Source: Lentzea cavernae (lineage in GTDB: Bacteria > Actinomycetota > Actinomycetes > Mycobacteriales > Pseudonocardiaceae). Taken from it: a stretch of 64,000 bases of DNA. Location: assembly GCF_014653695.1 (NCBI RefSeq), contig NZ_BNAR01000001.1, positions 1,116,001 through 1,180,000 of the forward strand, in the 5' to 3' direction. Under the pieces are notes generated by a model, which worked only from the letters and a program-made list of their open reading frames with translations, searched no databases and was not told the DNA's origin. Made by a program: the position numbers and the translations under genes. Shown here in pieces: positions 47,117 through 55,350 of the stretch. Positions within the stretch are counted from its first letter, which is position 1, and every line of letters starts with the position of its first letter.

Positions 47117-47527
47117 GTGGCAATAGGCCCGTCAGCGGTCGAGCGCTGGCTCGATCTGTCCACAGAGGAGCTGCGCGCTCAGGTCACGCGGCTCGTGTCC
47201 GCCCGGCTACCGGGTGATCACGCTGTGTGGCAGGCGATCCGGCGTCATCCAGCACTGGTCCCCCGCATCCGCGGTGTCCTCTCCGGACTCGCGGCCACGG
47301 CGGCCGGCAGCAAGGACGAGGCCATGCAGAAGGTCTGGATCTCCAAGGCGCGCGCCGCCCTGGACCAGGTCACTCCCCCGCCGGTGAAGGCGGTGCGCAA
47401 GCCGAAGGTTGAAGAGGCCCCCGTTGAGGAACCCGAGGCTGTGATCGAGCTGCGGGAGCCGGAGCCTCAACAGCAGAGGCAACCGCACAAGGCCATTCCG
47501 ACGATGCTCTTCCAAGAGCCGAGTTAG
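47117..47527 (+). CDS. Hypothetical helical protein with acidic/Gln-rich tail (136 aa)
   Basis: A 136-residue protein. The first 85 residues look helical (VERWLDLSTEELRAQVTRLV, HAVWQAIRRHPALVPRIRG); the rest is low-complexity, with PPPVKAVRKPKVEEAPVEEP and QQQRQPHKAIP. The GTG at 47117 has GGGGAAGG 8 bases upstream. No family is recognised. It is followed 18 bases later by the DUF1232 gene and may be in the same transcript. Confidence 0.7.
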   Translation: MAIGPSAVERWLDLSTEELRAQVTRLVSARLPGDHAVWQAIRRHPALVPRIRGVLSGLAATAAGSKDEAMQKVWISKARAALDQVTPPPVKAVRKPKVEEAPVEEPEAVIELREPEPQQQRQPHKAIPTMLFQEPS

Positions 47528-47545
47528 GGACGGGGAGCCAGCCAG

Positions 47546-48016
47546 ATGGTCGTCTTCGGATCGCTCATCTCGTTGTCCGGTCTGCTGATCCTGTTGTTCC
47601 GCGACGCCCCGATGGGCGGGTTGAGCCCGGCCGTCGCCGGTTGGGTGATGATCCCGCTGGGTCTGGTGTTCGCGGCGCTCGGCCTCCTGCGCAACCGCCG
47701 CAAGCGGGCGCAGGGGGTTCCCGGTCCGGTCGGAAACCCGGTCCAGCGGCTGAAGGCGCTGCCGCGGCTGTGGAAGACCTGGCGCGGCGGGAAGTACCCG
47801 GAGCTGCCGCGCAGCCAGGTCCTGATGTGGGCGGTGGCCCTGGTCTACCTCGTGTCGCCGATCGACGTCCTGCCGGAGTTCCTTCCGGTGATCGGCGTGA
47901 CCGACGACGCGGGTGTCCTCGTGTGGCTGCTCAGCAGCCTTTCGGTCGCCTCAGGCTCGTATCTGCGCTGGGAGAAGAACCATGGCGACACGGGTCGCGG
48001 GATCGAGGCCCCGTGA
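47546..48016 (+). CDS. DUF1232 (YkvA-type) membrane protein
   Basis: A 156-residue membrane protein with two N-terminal membrane helices (residues 2-48) and the DUF1232 core VALVYLVSPIDVLPEFLPVI, followed by GVTDDAGVLVWLLSSL. The family's function is unknown. Its 3' end overlaps the convergent GNAT gene by 66 bases. Confidence 0.9.
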   Translation: MVVFGSLISLSGLLILLFRDAPMGGLSPAVAGWVMIPLGLVFAALGLLRNRRKRAQGVPGPVGNPVQRLKALPRLWKTWRGGKYPELPRSQVLMWAVALVYLVSPIDVLPEFLPVIGVTDDAGVLVWLLSSLSVASGSYLRWEKNHGDTGRGIEAP

Positions 48017-48448
48017 GGCCTCCTCGCGCATGATCTCCGCCAGGCCGGGCGAGGTGTCCGCCACGACCTGGAAGCCCAGGCGCTCGTAGTACGGCGCGTT
48101 CCACGGCACGTCGCGGAACGTCGTGAGGGTCACGGCCCGCTCGGAGCGGGTGACGTGCTCGATGAGAGCCGCGCCGATCCCCTGACGTGCGTGCGACGGG
48201 TGCACGCTCACCTGGTGGACGTGCGTGGCGCCGTCGACGTCGCCGATGGCGATGAACGCCACGGGCACGCCTTCCGCGCCGATCGCGACCCAGACCTCGT
48301 GTTCGGCGAGGTCTTCGAGGGACATCGGGTCGTCGTCGGCGATCTCGGGCATTCCGGCGTCGCGGAAGGGCTCTCCGGACGCGATTTCGATCTGCTGGAG
48401 GTACGGCAGTTCGGCTGGTTGGGCGAGACGGATCAACACGCCCGTCAT
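47951..48448 (-). CDS. GNAT family N-acetyltransferase
   Basis: A 165-residue acetyl-CoA-dependent N-acetyltransferase. The acetyl-CoA-binding motif A is HVHQVSVHPSHARQGIGAAL (R/QxxGxG/A as ARQGIGAA), and the end has NAPYYERLGFQVV, a typical GNAT close. The acceptor is unknown. The ATG at 48448 gives the usual family start (IRLAQPAELPYLQQIE). It is divergent from the receiver-phosphatase gene. Confidence 0.87.
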   Translation of the reverse strand: MTGVLIRLAQPAELPYLQQIEIASGEPFRDAGMPEIADDDPMSLEDLAEHEVWVAIGAEGVPVAFIAIGDVDGATHVHQVSVHPSHARQGIGAALIEHVTRSERAVTLTTFRDVPWNAPYYERLGFQVVADTSPGLAEIMREEASRGLDPATRVAMVLLPAQIRA

Positions 48449-48501
48449 CCTGGTAGGTCGGACGCGGACCTTCCAGCCCATTGACGTTAAAGTCCGACTC
48501 G

Positions 48502-49647
48502 ATGCGAACCAAGACAGTGCGCGTCCTCCTGGTCGAGGACGACGATGGTGACGCGGTGCTCGTGGAGGCACTGCTCGAAGAGGCGAACGCGCCTTTCGTC
48601 CTGTCGCGCGCCGGCACGCTCGCGGAGGCGGAGCTCATGCTCTCCGAAGCCGACTGCGTGCTGCTCGACCTCGGTCTTCCCGACGCGCACGGCCTGCAGG
48701 GCCTGCACAGGCTGCTCGCCAAGCCGAACGCGCCCGCGATCCTGGTGCTGACCGGCCTCGACGACGAGCGCGAGGGAATAGACGCAGTCGGTGCGGGTGC
48801 CGAGGACTACCTGATCAAGGGCAAGGTCGACGGCGAACTGCTGCTGCGCGGCGTCCGGTACGCGGTCGAACGCCGCCGTTCCGAGGACGCCCAGCGCAAG
48901 CTCCGCGAGGTCGAGCTGCTGGCCGCGGAGCGCGCACGCCTGGAACGCGGCCTCCTGCCTCCCCCGCTGCTGCAGAACTCCGACGTCGACCTGGAGGTCC
49001 GCTACCAGCCCGGTGGCCAGCGGATGCTGCTCGGCGGCGACTTCTACGACGCGGTCGGTCTGCCGGACGGCACCGTGCACGCGATCATCGGCGACGTCTG
49101 CGGCCACGGCCCGGACGAGGCCGCGCTGGGCGTCTGCCTGCGGATCGCGTGGCGCGCGCTGGTCCTGTCCGGCGCCACGGCCGAGAAGGTGCTGAAGACG
49201 CTGGACCAGGTGCTCGTCGCCGAACGGCACGGCGAGGGCATCTTCACCACGGCGTGCATGGTCACGGTCTCACCGGACCGCCGCTCGGCCCGCTACTTCC
49301 TCGCCGGGCACCCCGAGCCGCTGATGATGGTCGGCACGCAGATCGTGGACCTGCCGCAGTCGAAGATCGGCGTGCCGCTGGGCGTGCTGCCCGACTACGC
49401 GTGGACCGGCGTGGACGTGCAGCTGCCGTCCGGCTGGTCGATCGCCTGTTACACGGATGGATTGATCGAGGGCCGGGTACCTGACGACGTCGACCGGCTC
49501 GGTGTCGAGCGCCTGTGCGAGATCCTGGACAGGCACCTGCAGGACGGACCCAACTGGATGGACTCGGTCATCGCGGAGGTGACTGAGCTCAACGGCGGGG
49601 CGCTCGACGACGACGTGGCCATCCTGCTGCTGAAGGACGGAAAGTGA
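48502..49647 (+). CDS. Receiver-PP2C (SpoIIE-type) phosphatase response regulator
   Basis: A 381-residue output protein. The receiver (5-120) has VLLVEDDDGDAVLVEALLEE, phosphoacceptor aspartate in CVLLDLGLPDAHG and lysine in DYLIKGKV. A short coiled linker (ARLERGLLPPPLL) leads to a SpoIIE-type PP2C domain with GGDFYDAVGLPDG and GDVCGHGPDEAALG metal-binding aspartates and IACYTDGLIEGR. It probably dephosphorylates an anti-sigma antagonist. TAAAGT (48488-48493) ends 8 bases before the ATG, so the message is probably leaderless. It is coupled by a 4-base overlap to the histidine kinase gene. Confidence 0.92.
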   Translation: MRTKTVRVLLVEDDDGDAVLVEALLEEANAPFVLSRAGTLAEAELMLSEADCVLLDLGLPDAHGLQGLHRLLAKPNAPAILVLTGLDDEREGIDAVGAGAEDYLIKGKVDGELLLRGVRYAVERRRSEDAQRKLREVELLAAERARLERGLLPPPLLQNSDVDLEVRYQPGGQRMLLGGDFYDAVGLPDGTVHAIIGDVCGHGPDEAALGVCLRIAWRALVLSGATAEKVLKTLDQVLVAERHGEGIFTTACMVTVSPDRRSARYFLAGHPEPLMMVGTQIVDLPQSKIGVPLGVLPDYAWTGVDVQLPSGWSIACYTDGLIEGRVPDDVDRLGVERLCEILDRHLQDGPNWMDSVIAEVTELNGGALDDDVAILLLKDGK

Positions 49648-51164
49648 ACCTGCCGCAAAGGCTGCCCGCAAGCCGCCTGCTGGGCGCGATCGTGGCCGGC
49701 CTGCTGGTCATGACCGCGATCGCCATCTCGTCCACGGTCGTCGCGCTCGACGCGCTGAGCGACTCGCGGACGCGGTCGGTCGACCAGGTCGAGCCCGCGG
49801 GCCGCCGGGTGAACGACCTCAACCGCTCGCTGCTCGACCAGGAGACCGGTGTCCGGGGTTTCACCCTCACCGGGCGCGACGACTTCCTCTCGCCGTACGT
49901 GGACGGCGAGAAGGCCCAGACCGAGGCCGCGAAGAACGTGCGGGACCTCGTCGGCGACGTCAACGGACGGGTGGACCGCATCGAGGCCCTCGGACGGGAG
50001 TGGCGCGCCGAGTACGCGGAACCGACGATCGCGGCCATCCGGCTCTCCGGGCCCACCGGCGGGCCTGCGGGCGACATCGAGCGCGGCAAGGTGCTGTTCG
50101 ACCAGCTCCGCAGCGAGGTGGCGGCGCTGCGCACCGACATCGGCCAGCTCGCCCAGCAGGCGCGAACGGAGCTGAACAGCGCGGCGAACGTCGTGTTGTG
50201 GCTGGTCATCGCCATGGGCGTGCTGCTGGTCACGGCGATCGGCGGGGTCTCCCTGCTGCTGTACCGCCTGCTGATCGCGCCGCTCGCGAGCCTCGCCGAC
50301 CACACCCGGCAGGTCGCGTCCGGCGACTTCGACCACGAGATCGACGCGGACGGCCCCCGCGAGACCGTCCAGCTCGGCGAGGACGTCAACGCGATGCGCC
50401 GCCGGATCGTGCACGAGCTCGCGACCCTCGAAACGGCCAAGGCCGAACTGCAGCGCTCGAACTCGGAGCTGGAGCAGTTCGCGTACGTCGCCTCGCACGA
50501 CCTGCAGGAACCGCTGCGCAAGGTGGCGTCGTTCTGCCAGCTGCTGCAGCGCCGCTACGGCGGCCAGCTCGACGAGCGCGCCGACCAGTACATCGGCTTC
50601 GCGGTCGACGGCGCCAAGCGCATGCAGGTGCTGATCAACGACCTGCTGGCGTTCTCCCGCGTCGGGCGGATGACCCGCGAGCAGACGGTCATCGACCTCA
50701 ACGACATCGTGCGCCAGGTCGTCGACAGCTACTCCGACCGCATCGAGGAGATCGGCGCGCGGCTCGAGATCGCGAAGCTCCCCTCCGTGCGTGGCGAGGC
50801 GTCACTGCTCAGCGCGGTGTTCCAGAACCTGATCAGCAACGCGCTGAAGTTCAAGGGCGAGGAGCCGCCGGTCATCACCATCGGCGTGGAGCAGGACGGC
50901 GAGCTGTGGAAGTTCACGTTCCGCGACAACGGCATCGGGATCGAGCCGGAGTACGCTGACCGGATCTTCGTCATCTTCCAGCGCCTGCACCCGAAGGACG
51001 CCTATCCGGGCACGGGCATCGGACTGGCGATGTGCCGGAAGATCGTCGAATTCCACGGCGGCACCATCTGGCTGAAGACCGATGTGGACTCCGGCACCTG
51101 TTTCGAGTTCACGCTGCCCGTGGTACCCGAACTCGTCGCCCAAGCTGAGGAAGTACATGTCTGA
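49644..51164 (+). CDS. Membrane sensor histidine kinase (CHASE3-like, HAMP)
   Basis: A 506-residue kinase: first membrane helix ([18 protein letters not shown]), an extracytoplasmic helical CHASE3-like domain (about 35-180, with [20 protein letters not shown]), second helix ([20 protein letters not shown]), HAMP, HisKA with [20 protein letters not shown] (phytochrome-kinase-like) and HATPase with [11 protein letters not shown] and [15 protein letters not shown] start overlaps the phosphatase stop by 4 bases. It presumably phosphorylates one or both receiver proteins of this operon. Confidence 0.92.
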   Translation: MNLPQRLPASRLLGAIVAGLLVMTAIAISSTVVALDALSDSRTRSVDQVEPAGRRVNDLNRSLLDQETGVRGFTLTGRDDFLSPYVDGEKAQTEAAKNVRDLVGDVNGRVDRIEALGREWRAEYAEPTIAAIRLSGPTGGPAGDIERGKVLFDQLRSEVAALRTDIGQLAQQARTELNSAANVVLWLVIAMGVLLVTAIGGVSLLLYRLLIAPLASLADHTRQVASGDFDHEIDADGPRETVQLGEDVNAMRRRIVHELATLETAKAELQRSNSELEQFAYVASHDLQEPLRKVASFCQLLQRRYGGQLDERADQYIGFAVDGAKRMQVLINDLLAFSRVGRMTREQTVIDLNDIVRQVVDSYSDRIEEIGARLEIAKLPSVRGEASLLSAVFQNLISNALKFKGEEPPVITIGVEQDGELWKFTFRDNGIGIEPEYADRIFVIFQRLHPKDAYPGTGIGLAMCRKIVEFHGGTIWLKTDVDSGTCFEFTLPVVPELVAQAEEVHV

Positions 51165-51597
51165 GTCACCGCTGAACGTGATCGACGTCCTGCTCGTCGA
51201 GGACGACCCCGGCGACGCCCTGATGACGCAGGAGGCGTTCGAGCACCACAAGATCCGCAACTCGCTGCACATCGTCAAGGACGGTGTGGAGGCGCTCGAG
51301 TTCCTGCGGCGCGAGGGCCAGTACGCGAACGCGCCGCGGCCGGGGCTGATCCTGCTCGACCTCAACCTGCCCCGCAAGGACGGCCGTGAGGTGCTGAGCG
51401 AGGTCAAGGCGGACGCGGAGCTGCGTTCGATCCCCGTCGTGGTGCTGACGACCTCGGAGGCGGAGGAGGACGTGCTGCGCAGCTACAGCCTCTACGCCAA
51501 CGCCTACGTGACGAAGCCGGTCGACTTCGACAGGTTCATCGAGGTCGTCCGGCAGATCGACGACTTCTTCGTCACCGTGGTGAAGCTGCCCCGCTGA
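51157..51597 (+). CDS. Single-domain response regulator (Rcp1-like)
   Basis: A 146-residue receiver with no output domain: [19 protein letters not shown], phosphoacceptor aspartate in [18 protein letters not shown] in [12 protein letters not shown] and lysine in [13 protein letters not shown]. This matches the Rcp1/CheY-like partners of phytochrome-type kinases. It overlaps the kinase stop by 8 bases. The 3' end overlaps the convergent zinc-finger frame by 26 bases. Confidence 0.92.
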   Translation: MSESPLNVIDVLLVEDDPGDALMTQEAFEHHKIRNSLHIVKDGVEALEFLRREGQYANAPRPGLILLDLNLPRKDGREVLSEVKADAELRSIPVVVLTTSEAEEDVLRSYSLYANAYVTKPVDFDRFIEVVRQIDDFFVTVVKLPR

Positions 51598-51757
51598 TCA
51601 CCGCGGCGCTGAAGTCCAGGCAGGAGCGGCAGATCTGCGCCTCCGCACTTGAGAACACAGGTGCGGACTTGCTGCAGAACGAGCAGTCGCCCACCTCGGC
51701 CACCTGAGCCTCGTCGACGCACAGGTCGCAGATGAGCGCGGCAGGTCCGGCCATCAT
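51572..51757 (-). CDS. ClpX-type zinc-finger frame, cut off from its HTH part by an in-frame TGA
   Basis: From ATG 51757 this gives 61 residues with ICDLC and then [12 protein letters not shown] ... QICRSC, the ClpX C4 zinc-finger pattern. The same frame is open further upstream to a TGA at 51794-51796; the codons between read W-F-C-G-R-G-A-A-D-V-G-K. Read through, the TGA would stand at the first cysteine of a CxxC (TGA-W-F-C), aligning with CSFC of the second finger. In actinomycetes such zinc fingers are usually fused behind the HTH that here ends at that TGA. Either the fusion is broken by one base change (TGC/TGT to TGA), the TGA is read through, or translation restarts at 51757. Confidence 0.6.
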   Translation of the reverse strand: MMAGPAALICDLCVDEAQVAEVGDCSFCSKSAPVFSSAEAQICRSCLDFSAAVISGAASPR

Positions 51758-51793
51758 CTTGCCGACGTCGGCGGCGCCCCGTCCGCAGAACCA

Positions 51794-52012
51794 TCAGCGT
51801 TCGGTCCGCTTGGACTGCTCCACGATCTGGTGCACGCGCTGATGACTCATGCTCAGCGCTTCCGCGATCTCGCGCATCGACCCACCGGCGCGGTGCAGTC
51901 TCAGCACGCTGTGGTGGTAGATGGCCTTGGCGATGTCGGCCTGGCCTTGGGCAGCGGCGGAGGCGGTGCCCGCCTTCCGCGCCGCTGCCAGCAGTTCTTC
52001 GTCCAGCGTCAT
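51794..52012 (-). CDS. Small HTH protein (sigma-70 region 4-like)
   Basis: A 72-residue protein: MTLDEELLAAARKAGTASAA, a helical middle, and the HTH GGSMREIAEALSMSHQRVHQ ending IVEQSKRTER. Related actinobacterial proteins continue into one or two ClpX-type zinc fingers; here a TGA interrupts the frame exactly where the first zinc cysteine would be. The promoter region just upstream has repeated TAGACG sites, which this protein may bind. ATG 52012 is the only good start. Confidence 0.75.
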   Translation of the reverse strand: MTLDEELLAAARKAGTASAAAQGQADIAKAIYHHSVLRLHRAGGSMREIAEALSMSHQRVHQIVEQSKRTER

Positions 52013-52015
52013 GCT

Positions 52016-52072
52016 GTCTACGTTAGCTAGACGCGTCTACGGGTACTAGACGCCGCCCAGGTGACGTAGACG
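52016..52072. promoter_or_regulatory. Cluster of TAGACG sites upstream of the small HTH gene
   Basis: A perfect 12-bp palindrome TAGACGCGTCTA lies at 52028-52039, with further copies TAGACG at 52047-52052 and 52067-52072 and CGTCTA-like GTCTACG at 52016-52022. The plus-oriented copies are spaced about 20 bases, on one face of the helix. They cover the region directly before ATG 52012. Confidence 0.55.
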
Positions 52073-52073
52073 C

Positions 52074-52223
52074 TCAGTCGACGCTGCGGACGATCACCGG
52101 TTCGTCGTCGGCCTGCACGACCCATTCCTGGGGCTCACGCGGTTCGGGGAAGACCGGCGCCCAGATCCCCGTCCCGCCCGGGCGACGGCCCTTGCGCAAC
52201 TCGAACTCTTCTCGCGTGGTCAT
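52074..52223 (-). CDS. Small acidic protein (49 aa) coupled to PlsC
   Basis: A 49-residue frame beginning MTTREEFELRKGRRPGGTGI, then WAPVFPEPREPQEWVVQADD and ending VIVRSVD. It has no membrane helix. Third codon positions are strongly G/C. Its ATG overlaps the PlsC stop (ATGA), indicating co-translation. No family is recognised. Confidence 0.6.
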   Translation of the reverse strand: MTTREEFELRKGRRPGGTGIWAPVFPEPREPQEWVVQADDEPVIVRSVD

Positions 52224-52945
52224 GCGCTCTGGCTACCCGCTTCGGCGGAACGTATGCCTGACAGCATGGTCGTGATGGCGTCCATGACCCTGCGGGTCGC
52301 CTCGTCCAGCACCGCGGCCGTCAGGTCCCGGTCGTACAGGTCGGACAGGTCGACCGGCGCGCCCGCCACGACTTCGATCTTCTTGCGCGGCAACAACCTC
52401 GGCAGGATCGACCCCTTCGGCAGCAGGTCCTGCGTGCCCCACTCGGCGACCGGCACGACGGGCACGCGGGCTTCGAGGGCCATCCGCGCGACCCCGGACT
52501 TGCCCTTCATCGGCCAGTTGTCGGGATCGTCGGTGAACGTCCCCTCGGGGAACGCCATCACGCACTTGCCCTCGCGCAAAGCCTCCACAGCGGGCCTCAA
52601 CGCCTCTGAGGCCTTCACAGTGCCCCGTTCGACGGGGATGTGACCTCCGGACCGCATGATCCAGCCGACGACCGGCATGCGCCACAGGGAGGCCTTGGCG
52701 AGCACGCGCGGCACGCGGTTCGACATCAGCGCGAACACCACGGCCGCGACCGCGTCCGCGTTCGACAGGTGGTTGAACGCGAGGATCACACCACCGTTGC
52801 CCGGCACGTGCTGCTTGCCCCGCACCCGGAGCCGGACGAACAGCACGACGACAGGCCACAACACGTCGATCGCCAGCGAGAACCAGAAGCCCCGGCCCCT
52901 GCGGGGCAGCTTCCAGGTCCAGGCGGCCAGCTCAAGCGGTGTCAC
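52220..52945 (-). CDS. 1-acyl-sn-glycerol-3-phosphate acyltransferase (PlsC family)
   Basis: A 241-residue lysophosphatidic acid acyltransferase-type enzyme. The catalytic HX4D box is AFNHLSNADAVAAV and the glycerol-phosphate-binding motif is VMAFPEGTFTDDP. A hydrophobic N-terminal segment (FWFSLAIDVLWPVVVLFVRL) anchors it to the membrane. The GTG at 52945 gives a normal family start; GGTGGA lies about 10 bases upstream. It would acylate lysophosphatidate in phospholipid synthesis, or another acceptor. Confidence 0.9.
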   Translation of the reverse strand: MTPLELAAWTWKLPRRGRGFWFSLAIDVLWPVVVLFVRLRVRGKQHVPGNGGVILAFNHLSNADAVAAVVFALMSNRVPRVLAKASLWRMPVVGWIMRSGGHIPVERGTVKASEALRPAVEALREGKCVMAFPEGTFTDDPDNWPMKGKSGVARMALEARVPVVPVAEWGTQDLLPKGSILPRLLPRKKIEVVAGAPVDLSDLYDRDLTAAVLDEATRRVMDAITTMLSGIRSAEAGSQSA

Positions 52946-53048
52946 ACCCGGTATTCCACCACGCAGACCCGGGACTGATCCCCCGTTCGACTGAACGCGG
53001 GAAGTCGTGATCGGGAGCGCAACAGCCACCTCGGGCCGCGTACACAGG

Positions 53049-53738
53049 TCAGGGCTTCTCGAAGTGCTGGTAGTCGATCGGCGTGTTCCAGAAGCCACCC
53101 CACGTCCAGCCGCGCGCGGTGAACGCCTGCTCGGTGGCGTCGCCCGCGTGGATCATGCCGGGCACGTCCTGGGTGCGGTCGACGTAGGGCGCGCCGTTGG
53201 GCGGGTAGACCGCGCCGCTGCGGGAGATGTACGGGTTCTGCACGGTGTTGATGTCGATGGCCCGCCCGTAGGAGTGGTTGGACCAGGCGGTGCCGCCCGT
53301 GATCGGCCGGCAGTTGAACGCCGAGGTGTTGTTCGCCGCCATCGACGCGTCGTCGTCGGAGTCGTACTTCTCGATGGTCTCCATCCGCTGAATGGGGAAC
53401 CGGCCGAAGTACAGGTCGGCGAAGACGCGGGCAACCTCGACGGCGAGAGCGGCGTGAACGACCAGTTCGCCGCGGTGCACCGCACCGTCGAAGCCGACGA
53501 AGTTCAGGCTGACCAGCCGCAGTTGATCGGGCCCCACGGGACAACCTTCGCGCCAGCTGGAGGCGAGCCGCTTCGCGGTGACCGGCTTGATGACGGCGAC
53601 GTAGGGCGGGAGGCCGCTGCCGGCCGGCGCGGCGAGCTCCACGGTCCGGGCGGTGGAGGCGGGCGCCGGCGTGGTGCCGACCAGGACCACGGACAGCGTG
53701 AGCGTGATGAGCGCGAAAACTCTGGTACTCGACTTCAC
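53049..53738 (-). CDS. Secreted M15-type peptidase
   Basis: A 229-residue exported protein with signal peptide (VFALITLTLSVVLVGTTPAP ASTA). The M15 D,D-/L,D-peptidase zinc ligands are visible: H and D in AWSNHSYGRAIDIN and the last histidine in DYQHFEKP; the general base is likely the acidic residue in the last loop. It is related to VanY/CwlK-type murein endopeptidases and would trim peptidoglycan stems or act in remodelling. No regulatory gene is adjacent. Confidence 0.85.
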   Translation of the reverse strand: MKSSTRVFALITLTLSVVLVGTTPAPASTARTVELAAPAGSGLPPYVAVIKPVTAKRLASSWREGCPVGPDQLRLVSLNFVGFDGAVHRGELVVHAALAVEVARVFADLYFGRFPIQRMETIEKYDSDDDASMAANNTSAFNCRPITGGTAWSNHSYGRAIDINTVQNPYISRSGAVYPPNGAPYVDRTQDVPGMIHAGDATEQAFTARGWTWGGFWNTPIDYQHFEKP

Positions 53739-54120
53739 AGTGCTTCCTCTCTCCGTTACGACAGAGCGGAACTCACCTACCGGGCCGCGTAGGAGAACCA
53801 GCTCGTCGACCGCGATCGCCGGTGGGCTGATCCCGGCTGTTCACCCCGGCCGCGCGAGATGCCTTCGGGATCGACCCTGCCAGCGGTGCGGGAACAACGT
53901 CAACTTCGCTGGGACGTTTCGGGGCGTGAGCATGGACGCGGTAGGTGGCCGGCTCACATCCGGTCAACGGGCACCTGGTGTGGTCGCAGTGCGGGCCGTA
54001 GATCATGTCTTCGGTCACCAAGCGTGCCCCGCGACGGGCGCAACCTCCTCGACCCGGCGGAACAGGTGCGGCACGGGTTCACGTACATGAGCGTCGGCCT
54101 TCTCGCCGTTCACTCGGACT
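53739..54120. other. Intergenic stretch without a convincing gene
   Basis: Frames on both strands are open but unlike any family. One minus-strand frame (to about 54006) has a Cys-rich start CDHTRCPLTGC and good codon bias for about 30 codons only; it may be a remnant. No repeat other than the inverted repeat that follows at 54121 was seen. Confidence 0.4.
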
Positions 54121-54176
54121 AGACGGTACCCGCCGGTACCGGTACTTGAGATAACCGGTACCGGCAGGTACCGTCT
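54121..54176. promoter_or_regulatory. 23-bp inverted repeat upstream of an aldo/keto reductase
   Basis: Arms 54121-54143 and 54154-54176 match at 22 of 23 bases around a 10-base spacer. Each arm contains GGTACC twice, with core CCGGTACCGGT. It lies 64 bases before the reductase ATG; the TetR gene directly downstream of the reductase is the likely binder. Confidence 0.6.
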
Positions 54177-54240
54177 AAGGAGCAAGCTCCGACACGCTGC
54201 AGCTCAGGGGTGCGGAACCGTCCTGAAGAACGGGTGCCAC

Positions 54241-55266
54241 ATGCAGTACCGCACGCTCGGTGACACCGGGCTGAGCGTCAGCTCCCTGTGCCTCGGCACC
54301 ATGATGTTCGGGTCGTGGGGCAACAAGGACCACGACGACTCGATCCGCACGATCCACCACGCGCTCGACGCCGGCATCAACTTCGTCGACACCGCCGACC
54401 TCTACGCCCGTGGCGAGGCCGAGGAGATCGTCGGAAAGGCGCTGGCGGGGACGCGCCGTGACTCCGTGGTCCTGGCGAGCAAGTTCCACAACCCGATGAG
54501 CGACAACGTCAACGACCGCGGCAACTCGCGCCGGTGGATCATGCGTGCGGTGGAGGGCAGCCTCCAGCGGCTCGGCACCGACCACCTGGACCTCTACCAG
54601 GTGCACCGGCCGGATCCGGCGACCGGGATCGAGGAGACCCTGGGGGCGCTGACGGATTTGCAACGGGCCGGGAAGATCCGCTACTTCGGCACGTCCACGT
54701 TTCCCGCCTACCAGCTCGTCGAGGCGCAGTGGGCGTCCGAACGACGGGGACTGGGCCGGTTCGTGACCGAACAGCCCCCGTACTCGATGCTCGCGCGGGG
54801 GATCGAGGCCGACGTCCTGCCGGCCGCCGAGGCCCACCGCATCGGGGTGCTCACCTGGAGCCCGCTCGGTGGCGGCTGGCTCTCCGGCACGTTCCGCAAG
54901 GGCGCCACCGGACAGGTGAGCAGCCGCACCGAGCTCATGCCCGGCATCTTCGACATCGACGCCCCGCGCAACGCCGCCAAGCTCGACGCCGTCGAGTCCC
55001 TCGCCCGGCTCGCCGACGAGGCCGGCCTGTCCCTGATCCACCTCGCGCTCGGCTTCGTGCTGTCCCACCGCGCGGTGACCGCGCCGATCATCGGTCCGAT
55101 GAACGTGGAACAGCTCGACAGCCAGCTCGGTGCCGCCGACCTCGTCCTCGACCGGAACGTCCTCGACCGCATCGACGAGATCGTGCCCCCGGGCCGCAAC
55201 GTGACCGAGGGCGACGCCGGCTACTTCCCGCCCGTGCTGACCGACGCGGTACTGCGCCGGCGCTGA
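54241..55266 (+). CDS. Aldo/keto reductase
   Basis: A 341-residue NADPH-dependent aldo/keto reductase. Tetrad residues: D and Y in FVDTADLYARGEAEE, K in VLASKFHNP, H in DLYQVHRPDP. Later motifs include TWSPLGGGWLSG and APIIGPMNVEQLDSQL. It differs from the reductase at 23875 in most loops, so it is not a recent duplicate. It is preceded by a large inverted repeat and followed by a TetR gene, so it is probably induced by the compound it reduces. Confidence 0.9.
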   Translation: MQYRTLGDTGLSVSSLCLGTMMFGSWGNKDHDDSIRTIHHALDAGINFVDTADLYARGEAEEIVGKALAGTRRDSVVLASKFHNPMSDNVNDRGNSRRWIMRAVEGSLQRLGTDHLDLYQVHRPDPATGIEETLGALTDLQRAGKIRYFGTSTFPAYQLVEAQWASERRGLGRFVTEQPPYSMLARGIEADVLPAAEAHRIGVLTWSPLGGGWLSGTFRKGATGQVSSRTELMPGIFDIDAPRNAAKLDAVESLARLADEAGLSLIHLALGFVLSHRAVTAPIIGPMNVEQLDSQLGAADLVLDRNVLDRIDEIVPPGRNVTEGDAGYFPPVLTDAVLRRR

Positions 55267-55350
55267 CCCGGTGATCCCGGGCGCTGCCCGCCGGATCGGC
55301 GACACGACAATGGATCCGCACCGGCTTCAGGCAGCGAGGAGACCACCGTC

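Noticed and set aside
53773..54021. Cys-rich minus-strand frame (CDHTRCPLTGC)
   Set aside because: Good bias for only about 30 codons, no ribosome-binding site, no recognised family; described as part of the intergenic stretch.
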